Below the pieces are notes generated by a model that saw nothing but the letters and a program-made list of their open reading frames with translations, was not told the DNA's origin and did no database searches. A DNA stretch of 60,000 bases, taken from Cristatella mucedo. Taxonomy: Eukaryota > Bryozoa > Phylactolaemata > Cristatellidae. Below are positions 22,493-33,870 of this stretch, in pieces (positions within the stretch are counted from its first letter, which is position 1; the number at the start of each line of letters is the position of its first letter). The translations under genes were made by a program, and so were the position numbers. The stretch lies in assembly GCA_009760855.2 (NCBI GenBank), contig WPIO01000004.1, forward strand, positions 2,673,001 to 2,733,000, given 5' to 3'.

Positions 22493-23687
22493 AAATGATA
22501 CTTTTTTACATGACCTGTATTTTTTAATGCTACGAAGCTGATTTTTGGAAAGATCAACAGGCTTTTAAATACGAGGCTTTTCATTTTCACACTGTTATGG
22601 AGTAGAAAACTACTGGTCTTTAGTTGAAAGCTCAATACCCTTGAACAGTTATGGCAATACATTTAAGCAGCGCGGCCTGAGAAAAAAGCTAATCTATTCG
22701 AGTAAATATAACAAAGGATGAGAGCCCATCAGTAAAGCTCAAGTATTATTATTTCTGAATGATCAAATGTCCATGAACACATGGAATCAGGATAGATGCT
22801 CTTCTTTGACTACTCTATTCAACTTATATATTCATCGATCCATTCAGATATCATGAAATTGTATTCATTATCAATTGGGTGTCTTTCTGATAACCATACC
22901 ACGATATGTTTGCATGTTTCTAAATAGGCTTTGGGGTTCTATGCTACCAGTGCTGAAACTCTTCTCCATTCGACCGATGACATCTTGGGTAGAAATTATG
23001 GTGGCATTATCACAATCTGTTAGATATGTCAGCACCATTTGCCTCTAACCACCGTAAAATCAGTTTGGATTATTATGAGACACGAGCATAATTTTTTAGA
23101 TAAAAATTGTTTTGGTTAGCCTCTTGGTGGTTCCAATAATGTAGTAATCGTATTATTATGCTAATAACATCAGCTAATCGTCGGATTGATGAATCCCTGT
23201 GTGGTTCGTGTAATACCAGTGTGTTTGTGTTCGGTCCTGTATCTTAACTGGGCATCAAATGTCTATCCATCCCGAGCAGCAGCTAATTTACTACTTTGTT
23301 TCTGAACTATTTCACTGTTTCTCATTTTATATTACTCATTTGAAATGAAGTCTGCTCTCTACTATATCTAAACCTAAAGCAGCTTAGGCACTGAGTGTGT
23401 GCTGACAATGGCAGCAGACTAGTTCAGAAAATTGTACAAATACCTCGCTTCCTGGTTACTTATTGCCTCTACCCTAATTGCACGACGTCAGATTTCGCTA
23501 TTTATGAAGTCCTTGCTACCAAGATCCTTTGTGGTTGTCCAACTGTCCATGGGTCTTAGCCCCGGGATCAGGTGCTGGAAATCGATCCAGTAATGCCCAC
23601 TGCAGGAAGAGGTTATAGCTAATACGGCTAATTTTCCACTGTAAAAATAAGTTTATTGAATCAAATGGCCTTTACCTTGATCGTGGG

Positions 23688-23910
23688 TCCTAGCTCAAGG
23701 GTAAGATGGCCATACGTCACTCCCCAGATCCAGGGTTCAAGTCCTGAAACTTGGAAAATAAACTTGCCCACTGCGAGCAGGTGTAATGATTCCTGGCTCT
23801 TAGCATAAGGATAAGGTGCCAGCTCTTCACGACCCAGTTTTTTGGCTTTACACCTTGCTGTGGGATTCTGCAATCTATTATTGCCCTTTGCAAGCAATTT
23901 TTGTAGCCTT
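23688..23910 (+). mobile_element. Two tandem tRNA-like units
   Basis: The first unit has a textbook box A (TAGCTCAAGGG) and box B (GGTTCAAGTCC) about 40 bp apart. Then comes a second unit, CTCTTAGCATAAGGATAAGGTGCC...TTCACGACC, which has a box-A-like start but a degraded box B. Both recur at 35.49-35.70 kb in unit 2. Dimeric tRNA-derived SINEs have this layout. No CCA-ready acceptor stem is seen, so I do not call functional tRNAs. Confidence 0.5.
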
Positions 23911-25585
23911 TAAGACACTCCTGTCGCCATCTGCATAAGGTGGTTGGATTATTTAATCTAATATTTTAATTTTTTATATTCATTAAGAGTTTCAAGCTAA
24001 CATATCAATGATGCTCTTTATCATCAATGAACCTTTAATTAAGTAAGCTTCAAGTTATGGCGTCGAAAATATGTGATTAGTATTACCCTTACGACCCCAA
24101 AGAATTTTGTAGTTTGCTTGAACAATATGTGTTCATATTTGACTGATTGTTGCCATCATGTGAAAATTGATTATTCCAGCCATCTGTTCTTACCTGTGTC
24201 AAAGTGTGCAAGTTCAAGTGCCTCGTGGAAATCATTTTGATCAGTTAGCACGTCCGTAATCACGAGTATAGGATCAATAGCTATGAAATTGTTAGCATAC
24301 TGGTGACCTGTAAAGGTAATTATAAGCTGCACCTGCGGCTTGATAGTTTTTGAAACTGTTGTGCTTTACGTTATACTACAGCAAATTACGTAGCAGTATC
24401 AACTTACCTGTCAGTTTGTAATGTTGTATGGTGGTGTTGGCTTTACTATGTGAATCGAATAGTTTCGATGCACCACTAGTTATGCCCAGTAAATATCAGT
24501 TGCAGTAGTCAGTCTGGGCATACTAGGCTGTCGATGTTCAGCCTTTCCATGTTCTGACTAATTACTAGCCACAAATCTATAATAAACTACTACTTCTTTA
24601 GTTAACTAAAGAAGTTAATTCAAGTTATTTGACTCTCATTGTCCTGGTATTTCGATTCAGCTTGGCGTGAAGAAGTAATTCAGGTTTGGGCAGAAATTGA
24701 AAGGCTGAAACTAAGACCAAACAACTTGCAGCAGTGCATTCAAGCAATAAAACCTCATGCTTCATTTTATTGTACAAACTTGATATAAATATATATAGAA
24801 CAATGACATGTCAAATTGAGCATCATTGCACTTATTTGCATATGTGATTAGTAAATATCAATACATTATTTAAAATTATTACCTGTTTTATTAAGTTATA
24901 CCTTAACATTGGACCTGGTATACACAATTTTGAAACATGGCTTCTACCAGCAGTGAGTTGTTGTTCCTATGGTTTTTCTGATAAGCAACTGAAATATGGT
25001 TAACAAACTCGGACTTACAGTGTAGCCCCAGGTGCTGCTCGTGCTTGCCGTGGAATGTAGCAAAGCTAATGTTCACCATAAGCATTACTCAGTTGTTCTC
25101 ACTAGCACTTTGCCACTCTCTACACAGCTCTCTGTCTCTCGTCTGTATTTACCCATTCAGCATTCTATGTAGCATAGCAGTCAGAGCTGCCCGTCTACCC
25201 TGCCTGCAGGAGCTTCTAGGCACCAGTCCATTGTGCTGAGCTGTCTGTGACGTTAGATGGGCATATGCCGCAGGCTCCTGGGCAACACGGCCTTAAGGAA
25301 TATAGCAACAGCTGCATCAAGCTGAGTGTCTGGAGACCTGCAAGACTAAGCAGCAGAGAGATCGACTGGGTTGCTGCAGTGCCGTCAGTGGAGAACGGAC
25401 GAGCTGCTGTAGGCCTTCGGCACAGACGGCTTGTCCTGCTACTCAGACATAGCACGGTTGCTGCTACAGGGGACCCCGATGTGGCTCGATGAAAGACGTG
25501 TAGCTGTCTGTACTGCAGTCATCTTATCAGCTACTTACATTTAGCGCACTTACAATCACTTTTGCCATGTATGCAATGCAAACAT

Positions 25586-25590
<5 letters not shown>

Positions 25591-25627
<37 letters not shown>

Positions 25628-25636
25628 TATACACAC

Positions 25637-25672
<36 letters not shown>

Positions 25673-25706
25673 ATCAACATATTTGTGTGTGTGTGTATAT
25701 ACACTA
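25591..25706. repeat. Compound (TA)n/(GT)n microsatellite, unit 1
   Basis: A long alternating TA run with short CA interruptions is followed by GT runs. The matching site in unit 2 (38.58-38.64 kb) has a shorter TA run and a longer GT run. Confidence 0.95.
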
Positions 25707-25717
25707 CACACTAACAG

Positions 25718-25920
25718 CTTCTATACACGTGGTCTTTCAACCTGAGTTCGATTGTTGCTAATTCCAGTACTCGAGTAAATCATTAAGCTACACTGATTAT
25801 TAATTGATAACAATCTGTCAGTATAATTTTGGACTAAATCGCAGTTTGCTACGGTTGGATTAGTGAATAATTGCATTCATCGGCAACCGAGTCAACTGTT
25901 CCCATGTAAACAGATGTTGA
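25718..25920. repeat. Repeat D, copy 1
   Basis: The segment from CTTCTATACACGTGGTC through CGGCAACCGAGTCAACTG to CCCATGTAAACAGATG matches 28287-28530 (same unit) and 38660-38870 (unit 2). Each copy is or was followed by a GTGGTCACGTGACCAACT segment. Since two copies occur inside unit 1 alone, this is a dispersed repeat older than the segmental duplication. Its class is unknown. Confidence 0.65.
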
Positions 25921-25924
25921 AAGG

Positions 25925-26060
25925 GTTTGGTCTAGCGGTTAAGTTGCTCGCTCCGACCAAGGTCTGACTGAGGTCGTGAGCTCGAGCCCCGAGGCATATG
26001 TGAAGCGCCTGAATAGAGATTAAGTTCTCTTAGGGCGCTATATAAATGAATTATATTTTA
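25925..26060 (+). mobile_element. tRNA-SINE with LINE-A hairpin, specific to unit 1
   Basis: The head has box A TGGTCTAGCGG and box B GAGCTCGAGCCCC. It is joined through CATATGTGAAGCGCC to the stem-loop AGAGATTAAGTTCTCT and a GGCGCTATATAAATG end with an AT-rich tail. The matching site in unit 2 (about 38.86 kb, AAAGGCATGGTCACGTG) lacks it, so it inserted after the duplication. No clean target-site duplication is visible. Confidence 0.88.
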
Positions 26061-26269
26061 TATATAATTATATGATCACTTGACCAACTGACCCTTTTTG
26101 GATGCCATCCAGGGAAACGCTTTTTTGGCCCATTTCGTCGCAGATGCCTTGACCACTGATGAGCTAAGGTACTCGGATGTCCCCTTGATCTCTTGAAGCC
26201 AGATCTGACATAGAGAGGCACAGCAGGCCGAAGCATGCCAATAGGTGCACACTTTTTTTGATGATACTA

Positions 26270-26560
26270 GCCGGTACATGCAGGTAGGCCAGCAAGCAGT
26301 TAGATACAGGAGTGAAGACGGGATATCTAAAAAAGAATGGCCCAATTTAGATCTGGTATCACAATCTAAACAAGCCCGAATGTTAGCAATGTTATGCAGC
26401 TGAAGGTAGGAAGACTTGATCGCGGAGCTGATTTGGTCTTCTAACGAAAGATCACCTTGGAACGTGACACCTAGATTTCGTGCAGATTCAACAGGAGGTA
26501 TGCTGGCACAGCCAATTATAAGCATAAACTTTTCCAATTTCTGAATTAGTCTTGCTCTGG
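26270..26560 (-). mobile_element. LINE-A RT fragment, unit 1
   Basis: On the minus strand the segment encodes PVESARNLGVTFQGDLSLED, KSSYLQLHNIANIRACLDCD and similar text, which is the RT thumb region. Both ends are missing: there is no YADD block and no 3' hairpin. It has a counterpart at 39.06-39.38 kb. A (CT)n run at 26561-26589 adds an artefactual RE-rich stretch to the open frame. Confidence 0.85.
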
Positions 26561-26589
26561 TTCTCTCTCTCTCTCTCTCTCTCTCCCTC
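26561..26589. repeat. (CT)n microsatellite
   Basis: About 13 CT dinucleotides in unit 1. Unit 2 has only about six (39381-39393), so the run changed length after the duplication. Confidence 0.9.
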
Positions 26590-27244
26590 GACGATAAATA
26601 CAAAATCTGTTTCTGATGAGTCTGTCTACATCTGCATTGAGACTTGTAGCATAGCTATTTAGATGTGTTTCTATTATAATGATTACTAACTTTTTTCATG
26701 AAGAATTGTCCGCCAGAATCTTACCTTGTGTCATATTGTTTCTGATGGTGTCTTCTAAAGCATTATAGTTTCTCTATTCATCTCTCTGTCTTCTCTTGCA
26801 CACAGTCTTCGGAAATTAAGATGCTCCAGAAGTGAAATTTCTATACAACATTACCACCCAACATCTTAGGATATAATTTAGTTTAATTAAACATTGTTTA
26901 GGAAATTAGCAAATGGAAATTCGCTCCAAAAAAGGAACTCATTTCCGACTGAACTAAGACACGTGAATGAATATTGATGATATTGTTCTATTGTATTAAT
27001 TATGACAAAGTATTTTGTCTTAACATTACACTTTACAGTAATGTTAGTATACATTTTTGTCTTATAAATTAAAACGCACGTATTAATAATAATAAACAAC
27101 ATTATTATAAATTGCTAATTTTAAAATATGCAAAATTCATTGAGCTATTTACTCAATTTTGGTATTTTATTTTAATATACAATTTATTCTGAGAATGTTA
27201 AGGCTGCGATGAAGACATGCCATTCAAAGATAAAAAACTGTTTC

Positions 27245-27390
27245 TGATAATGCTAAGGGCTTAGCCGTGATGACACACTAGGTTAGGCAGTCTCTTTTTA
27301 CGAACTTGGTACCGAGGTTGTTGGCTTGAAGCCAGCCATTGGCAATCCTTCATTGCAGCTCCAAGCAGTGAGGATAGCCGTGAATGCTCT
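27245..27390 (+). other. Possible degraded tRNA-like element
   Basis: GGGCTTAGCCGTGATGACAC resembles a tRNA D-arm region, and TTGGCTTGAAGCC downstream resembles box B. The same arrangement occurs in unit 2 at 40.06-40.20 kb. The match is loose, so this is only a possibility. Confidence 0.3.
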
Positions 27391-27699
27391 TTTGTCGCTA
27401 TACACAAAAGGCTATTAAATCAGCTTGCATTTTTGAATAATTAATTAAGATTAGATATTTCTTAAAGTTTATTAACATGGCGATTGATATTTTTTGGAGC
27501 TGAAGCTGATAGTGTTTACGTTACTACCTATTTTAAACTAGCACCTGCATTTGCGTTTGTTGGCTTATCAATAATGTTGCTATCAATAGTAGGAGTTGCA
27601 TCGCACGTAAATAAAATTGGGAAAAAGCCTACATTAGGCCTACATTCTAAGTTGATTTGCAAAGCAGCTTGGTCATCTCCTAGTTAGATATAAAGCTCT

Positions 27700-29450
27700 T
27701 TTTTTGACTTGCCCTTCACTCCATCTCCCAAATATTTAACAGTTGTTCTGAGCTCCAATGATTTGTCATCCTCTATTGCTTTTATATCATATTTGAGTTT
27801 CTTAATTTTTGTTTCTTCAATTGTATTGCCTTAACTAATTCTTCTCCTATTGGTCTCCTCATATTGTTATTCAAATAATTTCGTAGGTTTTCTAGCCCTT
27901 CCTTTGTTCACATAATCTTCCTTGGACTCTATAAATTCTTCTTACTTCTAGCTAGGAAGGGTCTTTATGCTAGCATTTAATTGTTCTGTGAACTTGTGCA
28001 ACATTCTTTTTGCTAGTCATTTCTATTACAGTTGATGCATAGTTTCCATTTCTTCCTATAATTCTTATAACTTTATTTCTTCCTTCAGTACACATTCGAG
28101 CCCTTGTCCTGGGTTTACAGTAATCTTATTTGGCTACTCTAATAAACTTTTTGAGGAAATGTTAATTATTGATTGCGTTATTTCTTTTAACGATTTGCTT
28201 TTGAATGCTCTTTAATCCTAATATATCTACTAGGTACTGAAAACGCACTGATGCATGTTGACATCAATGGCTGTTTGGCATACACTGCTATCGAAAAGCT
28301 TCTATACACGTGATCCCTCGATCTGAGTTTCGTTGCTGCTAATGCAAGTATTCAAGTAAGTCATTAGGCTGCACTCATTATTAAATTCCAAAAATCTTCT
28401 AACGTAATTTTTAAATTAGGTTGCAGTTTTCTACGCCTGGATTAGTAAATAACTGAATTAGTCGCTAACCGACTCAATGGTTCCCCTGTAAACAGATGTG
28501 GGAGGGGAAGTTGTGGTCACGTGACCAACTGCTCCTTACATGCCATCCAGCAGTGCGTATTGCTGGCCTAATTCTTAGCCGACGCTGACTCAAACTATGA
28601 TAAGTTACCGTATCTAAAGTCTCTTTCACTTGTCGAGGCCAGTCATGCCACAGAGACTCTTGGTATGCGACCAGAACAAGCAGCTAGTTGCAAACTTTCT
28701 GAGGGTACTAGAGAGGTTTTGATGTAGCTGCACAGAGATGGCCATTAAAACCAAGAAATCTCAAGGCGGCTCAAGATCTAGAAAGGCTACAGTTTAGAAC
28801 ATTATCAGGAAACATCTTGTCTATAGTAGCACGGAGGTATAGCCATACTCCGGTAGCCCTTGAGTAAGCATTTTGAGCCCATGACATTGCCTGACCTTAG
28901 TAGGGGCTAGCACTATAATCAGATTGCATGCAGCACAAATTTCTCCCGGTACTTTACGAGAAATTATTTTAGCTGCTACTAAATTGCTTTTATTATTGAG
29001 AATTCGGTAGAAATCTTGATATTAATAATTTCTAATTGGGTACCTATTAAGTGAAAGGTCTCTTAATTCAGCTTCAAGAGGATATTAATGTCATCAAGAG
29101 GAGCCCTTGCCAGTTTTTCGTTTTCCCAAGAAGTAAATTTAATTTTCTAATAATTTTTCTTTGCATGACCAATCTCCAACTTTCTCATTGCTTATCTATT
29201 ACCATCAGGAATATTCATGGCCGTTGGAGTTTCACCATTTACAACTTCCTCCTTTTTTACTCTTTCTACTTCTTAGAGGACGGTTGATTGTTTTCCTGAC
29301 CTTTTAGAACAATCTTTCATTTCTTTAGCTTTGGCTCTTTCTTCAATTTTAAATTTTATTTGTCCTGTATAGTTACTTTTTTCATAATATTTTGCTATAT
29401 TTACATCCATTTCTTTTACTATTCATTCACAGTCTCCATATTTTGGCTGG
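27700..29450 (-). other. AT-rich purine-skewed strand, possible coding relic
   Basis: The minus strand is rich in A and G, and short frames read like protein (GLENLRNYLNNNMRRPIGEE, VVNGETPTAMNIPDGNR, KLEIGHAKKN). Frames switch often, in-frame stops are near chance frequency, and the unit-2 copy differs by mostly amino-acid-changing substitutions. It could be an old, transferred or viral-like coding sequence, but skewed composition alone also produces such text. No family is recognised. Confidence 0.25.
28287..28530. repeat. Repeat D, copy 2 (inside unit 1)
   Basis: It matches 25718-25920 and 38660-38870 with substantial divergence, and is followed by GTGGTCACGTGACCAACTG. Unit 2 lacks this second copy because 27.78-28.54 kb is missing there. 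Confidence 0.6.
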
Positions 29451-29519
29451 GCCACCTGGTAGCTCCCTCTATTATCTTATCAAGAACTCCAGGTCAATAT
29501 TGTCTTGGGTTTTTATTGC

Positions 29520-29693
29520 TAACAATAATAATAATAATAGGGAATAGTGTCCTCAGAGAACTCAATCTTTTTCTAGGCACTTTATGCACAGGGTCAGCAT
29601 ACAATTATGGTTAGTAGCAGCACGAACACTGTCATCAGGCATAAGTACATAAATGACGAATCGCAGATACCCAATACATGCTGTGATAAATTG
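29520..29693 (-). mobile_element. LINE-A 3' end, degraded
   Basis: An AATAATAATAATAATAG tail, a shortened hairpin with GTCCTCAGAGAACTCAATC, and 3' UTR words GCACAGGGTCAGCATAC and GACGAATCGCAG mark a LINE-A 3' end. An internal deletion joins the hairpin directly to the distal UTR. It is absent from unit 2. Confidence 0.75.
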
Positions 29694-29737
29694 ATTTCGG
29701 GTGTCAACGTCTCGCATGGCTGTCCGTCAATATAATA

Positions 29738-29825
29738 TTATTAAAAATAATAAAAATAAAACATTCATCATACAACCCTCAGAGAACTCAATCTCTATCT
29801 AGGCACCTTACATAGGCTGCAAATG
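29738..29825 (-). mobile_element. LINE-A terminal hairpin remnant
   Basis: The plus strand reads CCCTCAGAGAACTCAATCTC...GGCACCTTACATAGGCTGCAAATG behind an AATAAAAATAAAA tail. The hairpin part recurs in unit 2 at 41012-41056 without the tail. Confidence 0.7.
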
Positions 29826-29875
29826 CTTAAAGGAGAAGCCTCGAGAGCTAACTGAGTACTCCAGCAGCGTCTCTG

Positions 29876-30239
29876 ACTTGTCCGGTGGCAGGCCCCGATT
29901 TCCTGGACCAGTAGGTAGTCATGCAGTCACAGGTTGAAGTGTTTTTCAAGCAGCTTGATGGATTCAGAGGGATAATTGATGCTTGCCAGCTTTTGGTGCT
30001 TGGTGGTTAACTGCCCGATGATTTAGATCAAGTGGTTGCCTCGTGGATAGAAACTCCAAAGCTGACCACAGGTAACGTCCCGGAAAGTCCAGCACGGTGT
30101 GTGTAGCCTGGATCTAAGCACCAATCTTGATGTAAGGCAGGTGCAGCACTTGAGATTTTGTTCTTTTTTGTTCTTTTCAGCCTTTGCCGAATCCTTGCCG
30201 AAGTTATCGCCATAACCGATGATGGTTGATATGATGATG
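29876..30239. other. Junction spacer between duplication units
   Basis: These ~365 bp separate the end of unit 1 homology from the start of unit 2 homology. The sequence after unit 2 (41.09 kb on) does not match it. Overlapping minus-strand frames of 61 and 81 codons have no recognisable motif. It may be the remnant of whatever lay at the breakpoint. Confidence 0.5.
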
Positions 30240-31044
30240 TTACAGCTGAGTTTGGATTTTCTGGGCATAATTTGCCACCCGATAGATTTCTAATGCCGAG
30301 TCACCAGTTTTTTTTTATCTCGATGTCCTGAGCAATGCTTTCACGATTGCTTGCATTCTATAACAGAGCATACTTGCTGCTCTGTTGCCTTTCCCTCAGG
30401 GACCCTTTTCTGTACTTGTCAAATTATTACTGTATCCACTCTGCCTAGTTTCATCTATTTGTATAGGCAAGCTTCATGCAGACTCTGCGAGGATTAAATG
30501 TTCTATACTTCTGGGTCCATGAAGTTCACTTTGTGCAAAGATAAAGCATATGGGTGCTTTTGGGCCAGTTTAAAACCAAGAATAATTACTAAAATTGATG
30601 ATCGTTCTAGCAGAAGGATAATGATAGTGTGCTTGAGTTATTTAACTTTCATTTAGCCAGGACTTTCGCTCAAAATTAATAGGTAAATGAGTCATTGGTG
30701 GATCTTTGCAAGGACTGTGTTACCTGCCTGGATTGTGACTGCCAGCTAATCTTCAGAGGGGCTCAAGCCAACAATTTAGGACATTTTCTGTGCTGTAGTA
30801 GTCAATCGGTACTTTAGTTTGCCTTCAGAAAGAAATACCAAGATTGAGTTCAGCGTCTTTTCAATGCAGTCCAAAGAGTCATATGCAGAATTTGTTGTGT
30901 CCAACTAGCTTCTCACAGTCTGTATAAATTTATAATCATGCAAGTCCTGATTAGTTTATTTAAAAGCCCTATTAGGTGATTTAACAGCCTCATTGTATTA
31001 GCAGCAGAGGAGAATTGACGGCTATATCCACTGCTTGTAGTGTG

Positions 31045-31128
31045 CAGTAAAAGATCGCCCATTGAAGGATTCGAACCCGACCTCGGTCGTGAAGATCGTA
31101 AACTTTACCTTGTGGGATATCACGGCCC
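31045..31128 (-). mobile_element. tRNA-like element, unit 2 copy
   Basis: Counterpart of the minus-strand tRNA-like element at 19.29-19.37 kb. Box B, read on the minus strand, is GGGTTCGAATCC. It is shared by both units. Confidence 0.45.
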
Positions 31129-31235
31129 ACAATCATGTGATTATTTTCTGCTGAATTTCAGCTGATTTACAACAAGTGTGCACAGGCTTTCATGTACAAA
31201 TCGAACTATCAGACAGATATGGTGCTCCTAGTTTT

Positions 31236-31365
31236 GTCCTATCGGTTACGGTGCTCACGTGGACCAAGGCCAGGCCGAGGCCGTGGGCTCAAGCCCCATG
31301 GCATATGCGAAACACCTGCATAGAGATTGAGTTCCCTTAAGGTGCTATGCAAATGAATTTTGTTA
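31236..31365 (+). mobile_element. tRNA-SINE, diverged copy in unit 2
   Basis: A tRNA-like head TATCGGTTACGGTGCTCACG with box B GGGCTCAAGCCCC is followed by CATATGCGAAACACC, AGAGATTGAGTTCCCT and a TGCTATGCAAATG end. The outer stem of the hairpin has decayed (AAACACC against AGGTGCT). It lies in a roughly 270-bp block absent from unit 1, which may be a unit-2 gain or a unit-1 loss. Confidence 0.8.
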
Positions 31366-33269
31366 ACTTATGAAAGTGTCATAGTCTCAAGCGGTGCTCG
31401 ACGAATACCTGTGAAGCCCCGAGCGTTAGATTCACACCTGGCTACTTGTAGGTGTAACACAATGCAATGAGGTATAAATTGTAGGAGCAACTCTCCCATG
31501 GCTCATACCTGCTCTGTAGCATTGGGCTCAGAAAAGCTCTAGTGCTAATGCCAACACTTGAAACGAAACTGACAGCCTCTCACAGGGATTAAGATTCTTT
31601 GCTGCCATGATGACAGATTATTGTGTAATCGGTCCCGAGCCGTTATAAATTAGGAGCCACGAATAAAACTTCATTAATTCACTAACTCAACTTTAAATGT
31701 GGGCCTTCCTCTGCCAGAATAAGACGAACCTTAGTCAACTGCCTGTGGTATATGTCAGCGTTCTGCTCTGCCTCTTATTTTGCTATGACAAAAATTATTC
31801 CTCATTTTGTACGTCAGCCTTCTTTCAAGCTGTATCTTTAGCCACATTGTTGAATTGCTTACCAGCAGCAGTCTGATCCACTAGATGGGTTTCAATAATT
31901 CTCCATAATCCCTGGCTTATCCGATATTCAATGGTCGTTATCCATGGGTCTTCAGTGGGCACACTGTGACAGTTTGTCGTCTTACTGGTTGTGCAGACAT
32001 CATCAGTAGTGGGTTTGCAGGAAATGAGACAAGCTTATTCAACGCCAGACCGGATTATATAGCCTCAGCAGGTCATTCCGCAGCAAAATATCGCAGCAAG
32101 TTACAACAGCGACAGGCTCCACAATGGCTGGAACCTGCTATGGAAGAACCCTCACATGTTCCATACACCATCAGCAAAAGACAAAGAGGAAGACACCCGA
32201 AGGTTGACATCAGCTATTGCCGTGCTCTCGTTTAATTGAAAACTGGCTTGTCAGGCCCTCTATCGTGCTTCACCATTTAGACTCAAGGCTGTTAAAATGT
32301 GGGGTGTACTTGTGCTACACTGGTCATCTAACCGACTTCAATATCTTCCAGATTAACAATAATGAGTACCAGCCTGCTTCTGACAGTAGATCATGCAAGC
32401 TCCTGCCTCGACGCAGTCTCTGCATTGCTATCAGCAGACCACTACCTAGCCGCTAGATTTCCGGTAAATATTTCAATCTTCCGCCTGACACTTGCCGAGC
32501 TTCTGCCTTTGATTAATATGCACTCAAGATTTTCACATTCAAATACTGCTTTACGGCGCTCCACGGTCATTACTAGCTCTTGACATCAGTGTCCTTAGAC
32601 TATTTTCATACTTAGCTTAAGGAAAATCATGCCTGCAATTAGCCTAATTTTGGTTTAGCATGTCATGTCATGTCTTTGCAGTTTTAATATTCGAAGAAGT
32701 TCGGCTGTGAATTTTCTGAATCCAAAAGTTCGGCCAGCCAGCTACTACTTCATAATTCAAAGGCTCAATATCACTGTCCATATATAAACAATCAATATAA
32801 CACACACACAATATATTTTAGCTTCAGGGTTCACCAATAAAGTGGCATGCAGTGATAATGCCACCAGCCGACAAATAAGTGTCCTTGGCAGTTATCCTAA
32901 ACTTTAACAGTGAATGTAAAATACTGGATATAGCATCGTCCCCATCCGAATAAAACTTGGACAAAACTCTAATGATTATAGCCATGCAAGTCTCAGTCAA
33001 AGTGAGGTGAATACTGGTAATGTCTTAACCAGGAATCTGTTGTGACTTGCTAGTGGCTAGTGACTTATCATTATGGAACCGCATCATAGGTGCAGGTAAC
33101 AACGTAAATAGTTTGTATAGCACCTTAACGACAGTTAACCTCTATCTAGGGCTTTATATAGGCATCTTGGCTCGAGCCAACGACACCTGTTAAAGGTGAG
33201 CATCTTTACCTAGGTCGTTACAATCATACACCTTGACACCTGGGCCGAACTTATGATGACAGCAGTACT

Positions 33270-33870
33270 AAAAATAAGAATACACTTGATAATAAAGCAC
33301 CCTTGGAGAACTCAGTCTCTATCTAGGAGCTTTTAATTTGCCGCAAAGGAAACACAAAGAAATGGTGAGTTGTATCATGGTTGAAAAACAACATGAATAA
33401 CATCTTTAGGGGTGACATGCACAGGGTAAGCATGCAAGTAATAATCATAAAAATAATGCACTTGATAAAGCACCCTCAGAGAACCCAATCTCCTTCTAGG
33501 CGCTTGGGTTAGTGGCATCATGCAACAGTATCAGCATGCATAAGCACACGAAGGAGGAGTCACAAGGACCCACTAAATTAGTGTCATAAATAGGTTCGCT
33601 TTTTTAAATATGGTCAAGTCAGCAGATGTCGTGATGCAAGCCGTGAGTGAGTTCCCGGCTTTGTGGCCATACGAACTAAAGAAAGAGTCTCAAAAAGATT
33701 TGAGGTTAGTACGAGACATAGGTACACAGTTAGATTCCGAAAGCCGGTTGTAATCAGCTTAAGCTGGTCGGGCAGCAGATCTAATAGGTAGGCTGGAGCC
33801 AAAGAAAGAAGGAACCTAAAAGTAAGGGACAAAGCCTTGAAGTCGATTTGTTGTTCAACTAGTCGTCAAA
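33270..33870 (-). mobile_element. LINE-A 3' portion (unit 2), carrying a nested insertion
   Basis: Counterpart of 21.50-22.03 kb. It holds tail, hairpin, 3' UTR and RT C-terminus (SLTFRFLLSLAPAYLLDLLP on the minus strand). It is split by the 66-bp insertion at 33440-33505. Confidence 0.82.
33440..33505 (-). mobile_element. Nested LINE-A hairpin insertion (66 bp)
   Basis: Unit 1 reads GCATGCAAGTGTGGTTAG without interruption at this place. In unit 2 a tail (AATAATCATAAAAATAAT), TGCACTTGATAAAGCACC and the hairpin sit between GCATGCAAGT and GGGTTAGTGG. Its 5' end is at AAGCGCC, the exact base of the hairpin. Confidence 0.88.

Larger units (their letters stand above)
18480..29875. repeat. Tandem segmental duplication, unit 1 (~11.4 kb)
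   Basis: From about 18480 to 29875 the sequence is collinear with 30240-41090. Matching landmarks are 18516/30286 (TTCTAATGCCGAG.CACCAG), 20041/31941 (TGGGTCTTCAGTGGGCACAC), 22322/34162 (AATGATGGCCATTATCTGGC), 25029/36814 (CCAGGTGC...CTCGTGCTTGCCG), 27484/40300 and 29796/41033. One sampled 290-bp stretch is roughly 93% identical; other parts are more diverged. Unit-1-only sequence includes LINE-A tails at 19.7, 20.4 and 20.6 kb, a SINE at 25.9 kb, and stretches at 27.78-28.54, 28.6-29.0 and 29.4-29.77 kb missing from unit 2. No intact host gene is seen in it. Confidence 0.92.

Noticed and set aside
26076-26603. 175-aa frame starting with an Arg-Glu repeat
   Set aside because: The Arg-Glu run is a translated CT microsatellite fused to a LINE-A RT fragment and flanking DNA. 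It is not a gene.
27484-29450. Phage-like or alternative-code (TAA/TAG as Gln) gene cluster
   Set aside because: Some stops sit where Gln would fit, but all three stop codons occur, frames must be switched often, and C-to-T decay produces the same pattern. Kept only as a weak finding about strand skew.
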